6,940 nucleotides of DNA from Chloroflexota bacterium (GTDB lineage: Bacteria > Chloroflexota > Dehalococcoidia > Dehalococcoidales > WRFJ01). Position numbers and translations under genes: made by a program. Numbering within the stretch: position 1 is the stretch's first letter; each line of letters opens with the position of its first letter. Shown here one piece after another: positions 5,930 to 6,940 of this stretch. The notes beneath the pieces are model-generated. The model was not told the origin of the DNA and searched no databases. It saw only the letters and a list, made by a program, of their open reading frames with translations. The DNA lies in the NCBI GenBank assembly GCA_009778865.1, contig WRFJ01000046.1, forward strand, positions 1 through 6,940, read 5' to 3'.

Positions 5930-6940
5930 ATGAGACATAAACCAAACGAACTTAAAGATAAAATTGCCCCTGCAGATAATAGAGAAAATTTTTACAGCCA
6001 GAACAGTTACAGTGGCGAAAATAATACGGTATCTATGGATATTTCCGATTTGGGTAACAAAAATCGCAGCGAACTGCTGACTATAGCCAAAGAAATGGGT
6101 ATTGCCAATATCACCACCATGAAAAAGCATGACATCACCCTTAAAATTTTGCAGCATCAGGCCGAAGGCCAAGGCCATCTTTTTTGCCGCGGTGTTTTAG
6201 AAATCATGCCTGATGGTTACGGCTTTTTACGTCAGGAAAGCTTGCTGCCTTCGTCCTCCGATATTTATGTTTCTCAAAGCCAGATACGTCGCTTTGCTCT
6301 AAAAACCGGTGATTTTATTTTAGGGCAGGGACGTCCGGCTAAAATGGGTGAAAAGTATTTTTCTTTGCTAAAGGTAGAAGCTATTAACGGTCAAAATCCT
6401 GAAAGTGCTAAACATCGCCACAATTTTAATTCGCTTACTCCTATTTATCCCAATGAACTTATTAATCTAGAAAGTAATCCGCGCGATATATCTACGCGTC
6501 TTATTAATCTTATTACCCCTATTGGTCGTGGCCAGCGCGGTATGATTGTAGCTCCGCCTAAAAGCGGCAAAACTTTACTGATTAAAGCCATTGCTAATGC
6601 CATTACCGCTAACTACAGCGATATACATTTAATGGTGTGTCTTATCGGCGAACGTCCGGAAGAAGTAACCGATATGCGCCGCTCAGTAGCCGGTGAAGTT
6701 ATCGGTGCTACTTTTGACGAAACCGAAGAAAACCAAACCAGAGTAGCTGAGTTGGCCTTGGAACGTGCCAAGCGTATTGTAGAGCTTGGCAAGGACGTAG
6801 TAATTTTACTGGATGGTATTACTCGTCTTACTCGTGCCTACAATTTAGCTTTGCCTTCCAGCGGCCGTACTCTAAGCGGCGGCCTTGATCCGGTGGCTTT
6901 ACATCCGGCTAAACGTTTTTTCGGTGCTGCCCGTAACATA
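5930..6940 (+). CDS. rho: Transcription termination factor Rho, N-terminal 337 residues (3' end outside window)
   Basis: Rho is a hexameric RNA-dependent ATPase/helicase that ends transcription on untranslated C-rich RNA. The frame is open from ATG 5930 to the window edge. After a ~35-residue polar N-terminus come the Rho_N helical domain (about 36-78, MDISDLGNKNRSELL onward), the cold-shock-like RNA-binding domain (about 85-155) with RNP1-like DGYGFLR (95-101) and DIYVSQSQIRRF (111-122), Walker A APPKSGKT (208-215), GERPEE (240-245), Walker B VVILLD (290-295) and the Q-loop region SGRTLSGG (311-318). An ungapped alignment with E. coli Rho at offset 30 matches K181, K184, R212, M219 and D265. 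Against it, Gly240 replaces D210 and Gly296 replaces S266. The R-loop and the rest of the ATPase domain are beyond the window. It follows tal by 95 bp with no clear promoter, so readthrough from pyrG-tal is likely. Confidence 0.96.
   Translation, partial: MRHKPNELKDKIAPADNRENFYSQNSYSGENNTVSMDISDLGNKNRSELLTIAKEMGIANITTMKKHDITLKILQHQAEGQGHLFCRGVLEIMPDGYGFLRQESLLPSSSDIYVSQSQIRRFALKTGDFILGQGRPAKMGEKYFSLLKVEAINGQNPESAKHRHNFNSLTPIYPNELINLESNPRDISTRLINLITPIGRGQRGMIVAPPKSGKTLLIKAIANAITANYSDIHLMVCLIGERPEEVTDMRRSVAGEVIGATFDETEENQTRVAELALERAKRIVELGKDVVILLDGITRLTRAYNLALPSSGRTLSGGLDPVALHPAKRFFGAARNI

Noticed and set aside
5855..6178. 107-codon open frame on the minus strand
   Set aside because: It is antisense to the rho leader and to the conserved N-terminal domain of rho, whose sense frame is unmistakable.

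Overview
This window holds six genes, all on the + strand and closely packed. The organism is most likely a low-to-moderate-GC member of the Bacillota (Firmicutes). The reasons are a ClpC-type Hsp100, a PurF of the Bacillus type (propeptide plus four Fe-S cysteines), a pyrG–transaldolase–rho gene order typical of that phylum, strong Shine-Dalgarno sequences, TTG and GTG starts, and sigma-A-like promoters. I cannot place it more finely from sequence alone; Clostridia or Negativicutes seem plausible.

Layout: (1) 1-798, the 3' part of clpC, entering the window inside the Walker A motif of its second AAA+ domain. (2) 852-1754, a membrane protein of the VTT/DedA-like (SNARE-associated) family with an unusual ~105-residue soluble N-terminus. 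(3) 1884-3371, purF, the first committed enzyme of purine synthesis, with its own promoter and a TTG start. (4) 3518-5149, pyrG (CTP synthase), behind a promoter with both consensus hexamers and a 92-nt leader that has no G for 63 nt. (5) 5172-5834, a small transaldolase (TalC type). (6) 5930-6940, the first 337 codons of rho, cut by the window edge. The gaps are 53, 129, 146, 22 and 95 bp, so no gene-free stretch exceeds 300 bp.

Functionally this is mostly housekeeping: protein quality control (clpC), nucleotide supply (purF, pyrG), pentose-phosphate carbon exchange feeding ribose-5-phosphate (tal), and transcription termination (rho). I see no convincing intrinsic terminator in any gap. pyrG, tal and rho therefore probably share the transcript from the strong pyrG promoter; purF has a separate candidate promoter.

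I found no mobile element, CRISPR array, tRNA or rRNA, and no clear undescribed system. The parts most worth a second look are the G-free, UC-rich pyrG leader (possible Rho loading site or Shine-Dalgarno sequestration in a transcript that appears to encode Rho itself), the Rho substitutions at positions equivalent to E. coli D210 and S266, and the long N-terminal domain of the VTT protein.
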